Source: Hetaerina americana (Eukaryota > Arthropoda > Insecta > Odonata > Calopterygidae). Taken from it: 64,000 nucleotides of DNA. Below the pieces are notes generated by a model. The model did not search any database. It worked only from the letters and a program-made list of their open reading frames with translations, and had not been told where the DNA came from. Where the stretch lies: NCBI GenBank assembly GCA_022747635.1, contig JAKTNV010000075.1, forward strand, positions 744,001 to 808,000, read 5' to 3'. A program made the translations under genes and the position numbers. Shown here piece after piece: positions 62,689 to 64,000 of the stretch (the first letter of the stretch is position 1; the number at the start of each line of letters is the position of its first letter).

Positions 62689-64000
62689 ATGAAATAATCT
62701 TCAGTTTTCAAATACCCGACTGCGATGGGCAATCGTCAATACTCGGCCGCAAAGGACGTACATAAATAAACGTAAAGAGTCCCACGCTTTCCTCCGATTC
62801 ACCAACTACTTACCTGGTGTGCACGCGCGCGGTTCACGAAAAAATAGAGTAAATGTAAAGGAGAAACTTATGACAATAAAAGATGGACGAATTTCTAACC
62901 TCCTACTCAAATATATTTTCTACTGCTATGCGTCTGCATTTGATGAAAATGACCGTCGAGATATTAAGGAAAAAATATTATATTCCCATGATTACTTCCC
63001 TTTCACCCAGTACTTTTCAAACCACTGACCTGCTATGCTCGTTTCTCAGACGTAAGCCTTGACTTACATGTCTCCCTCCGTCAAAAATAATATGGATTCA
63101 CGGCGTCCCTCCGAAACTGGTACGCTTGTGGTCACGTTGCTCCTGCTTCACTTCCAGGGGCAGTAAATGACAGGTTCCCACATGCCCTTCCCACGCGGCC
63201 GTTTTTCCGCGAAGGCTAATTCCGCTTAACCTCCCGTCCCATCCGCTGCGTCGTAAAACTCCTCGGGGGTTCAACGCGAGGAGGCAGGCAGGTAATGCGA
63301 CCCGTCCTCGCCCCAAGTTTCTACGTTAACCAGAAAAGGGCTGTCGCAATGACCCACGTGGCATTCCGCACGAGGAAGAAATTTCTGTGGAAACCATGAC
63401 CCTCGCAAGCATAGAACGCAGCTGGGCAACAGCGTTCCTTGTACATTCACCAAGTCGTGACGAGCAGGCGTCGCAATAAACAAAATGGCGGGCAGTGAGC
63501 GCTTCCGTGGATTTTCCATTGTGCTAATTCTATCCAATCAATCAATTCCCAGAAACTATTTCTACGGAATGCATCGTCGTTCACAGCATATGGAATCAGC
63601 ATCATTCGCACAAATAACAATTTATATAATGGGCACCGGGTTTCCTTCTTGGAAAATCGGCATCTCGCTGAAACAATGTTGATAAACCTCCTCTGAACGA
63701 ATCCCCCAAGTATTTCAACGTCGAATGAATGATTTTTCATCCTTTTCCGCTATAATTTTGCGATACTGCAACGATTTAACAGCAATTGATTACAAATGCA
63801 TCGAGACAGACGTGAGAAGTACACCAGTTCTTTGATCACCATGCCTCCAAATGACCGATTCTTGATATAGTTTTGCACCGGGGTCCCTTCCGCGGGACAC
63901 GAAGGTTTTCCCGGTGCGAGACGGCTCATTCCCTTCCTTTGAACGAAATTAACCTTTCAAGAAATCTTTACTTGTCTTGTCACGCCACAGAACAGAAAAT
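62689..64000. other. Long spacer, left part (U5)
   Basis: Carries the 10-bp segment shared with U1 and U4; nested inverted repeat at 63875-63917. No gene seen. Cut by the window end. Confidence 0.75.

Overview
The window is eukaryotic and almost certainly from an insect. It is a tandem array of replication-dependent histone genes: H1, H3, H4, H2A and H2B are intronless, closely resemble fly histones, and each carries a 16-nt histone-mRNA stem-loop at its 3' end instead of a poly(A) signal. The repeat order is H1(+) H3(-) H4(+) H2A(-) H2B(+), followed by a gene-free spacer of about 5 kb. An uninterrupted repeat is about 8.84 kb. Five repeats are visible, called U1-U5 here: U1 starts at 3120, U2 at 29298, U3 at 38139, U4 at 47089, and U5 runs from 58788 past the right edge.

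The array is loaded with non-LTR retrotransposons. The local labels are JH1 (1-3119, +, left end outside the window), JH2 (4836-10294, -), a 94-bp insert X (10305-10398 and again 39861-39954), JH3 (10400 to about 15238, -), JH4 (23691-29297, +) and JH5 (48793-51812, +, 5'-truncated). Each codes, as far as visible, for an ORF1 (CCHC knuckles where that part is present) and an ORF2 with an AP-like endonuclease and a reverse transcriptase but no RNase H. This fits the jockey clade. Their ORF2s are clearly different families, and all five ORF2s are open.

The insertions fall in only two short intervals of the 8.8-kb repeat. JH1 and JH4 sit at the same point 40-50 bp upstream of the H1 start codon. 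JH2, X and JH3 are stacked at the same dozen bases 10-25 bp upstream of the H3 start codon, and JH5 sits at the H3 start codon itself. The four elements that are not 5'-truncated in view run in the same direction as the histone gene whose leader they occupy. This looks like a guild of unrelated jockey-clade elements that home to histone core promoters, comparable to R1/R2 in rDNA but at a locus I do not know to be described as such a target. In addition, JH4 ORF1 and the end of JH1 ORF2 contain 32-bp and 21-bp exact matches to the host sequence upstream of H1. A degenerate mariner (21176-22496) in the U1 spacer is the only insertion elsewhere.

Repeat condition. U5 has five intact genes, although its spacer is cut by the window edge. 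U2 is intact except that JH4 separates H1 from its upstream region. U3 has X in the H3 leader and one extra residue in H2A. U1 has H1 and H3 cut off from their upstream regions. U4 is decaying: JH5 replaced the shared H3/H4 promoter, H2A is frameshifted through its stem-loop, and the H1 stem-loop has lost a conserved base pair. Shared variants are distributed as a patchwork, as expected from unequal crossing-over and gene conversion. Element boundaries are good to a few bases except the 5' end of JH3. Clade assignment rests on motifs read by eye, not on a tree.
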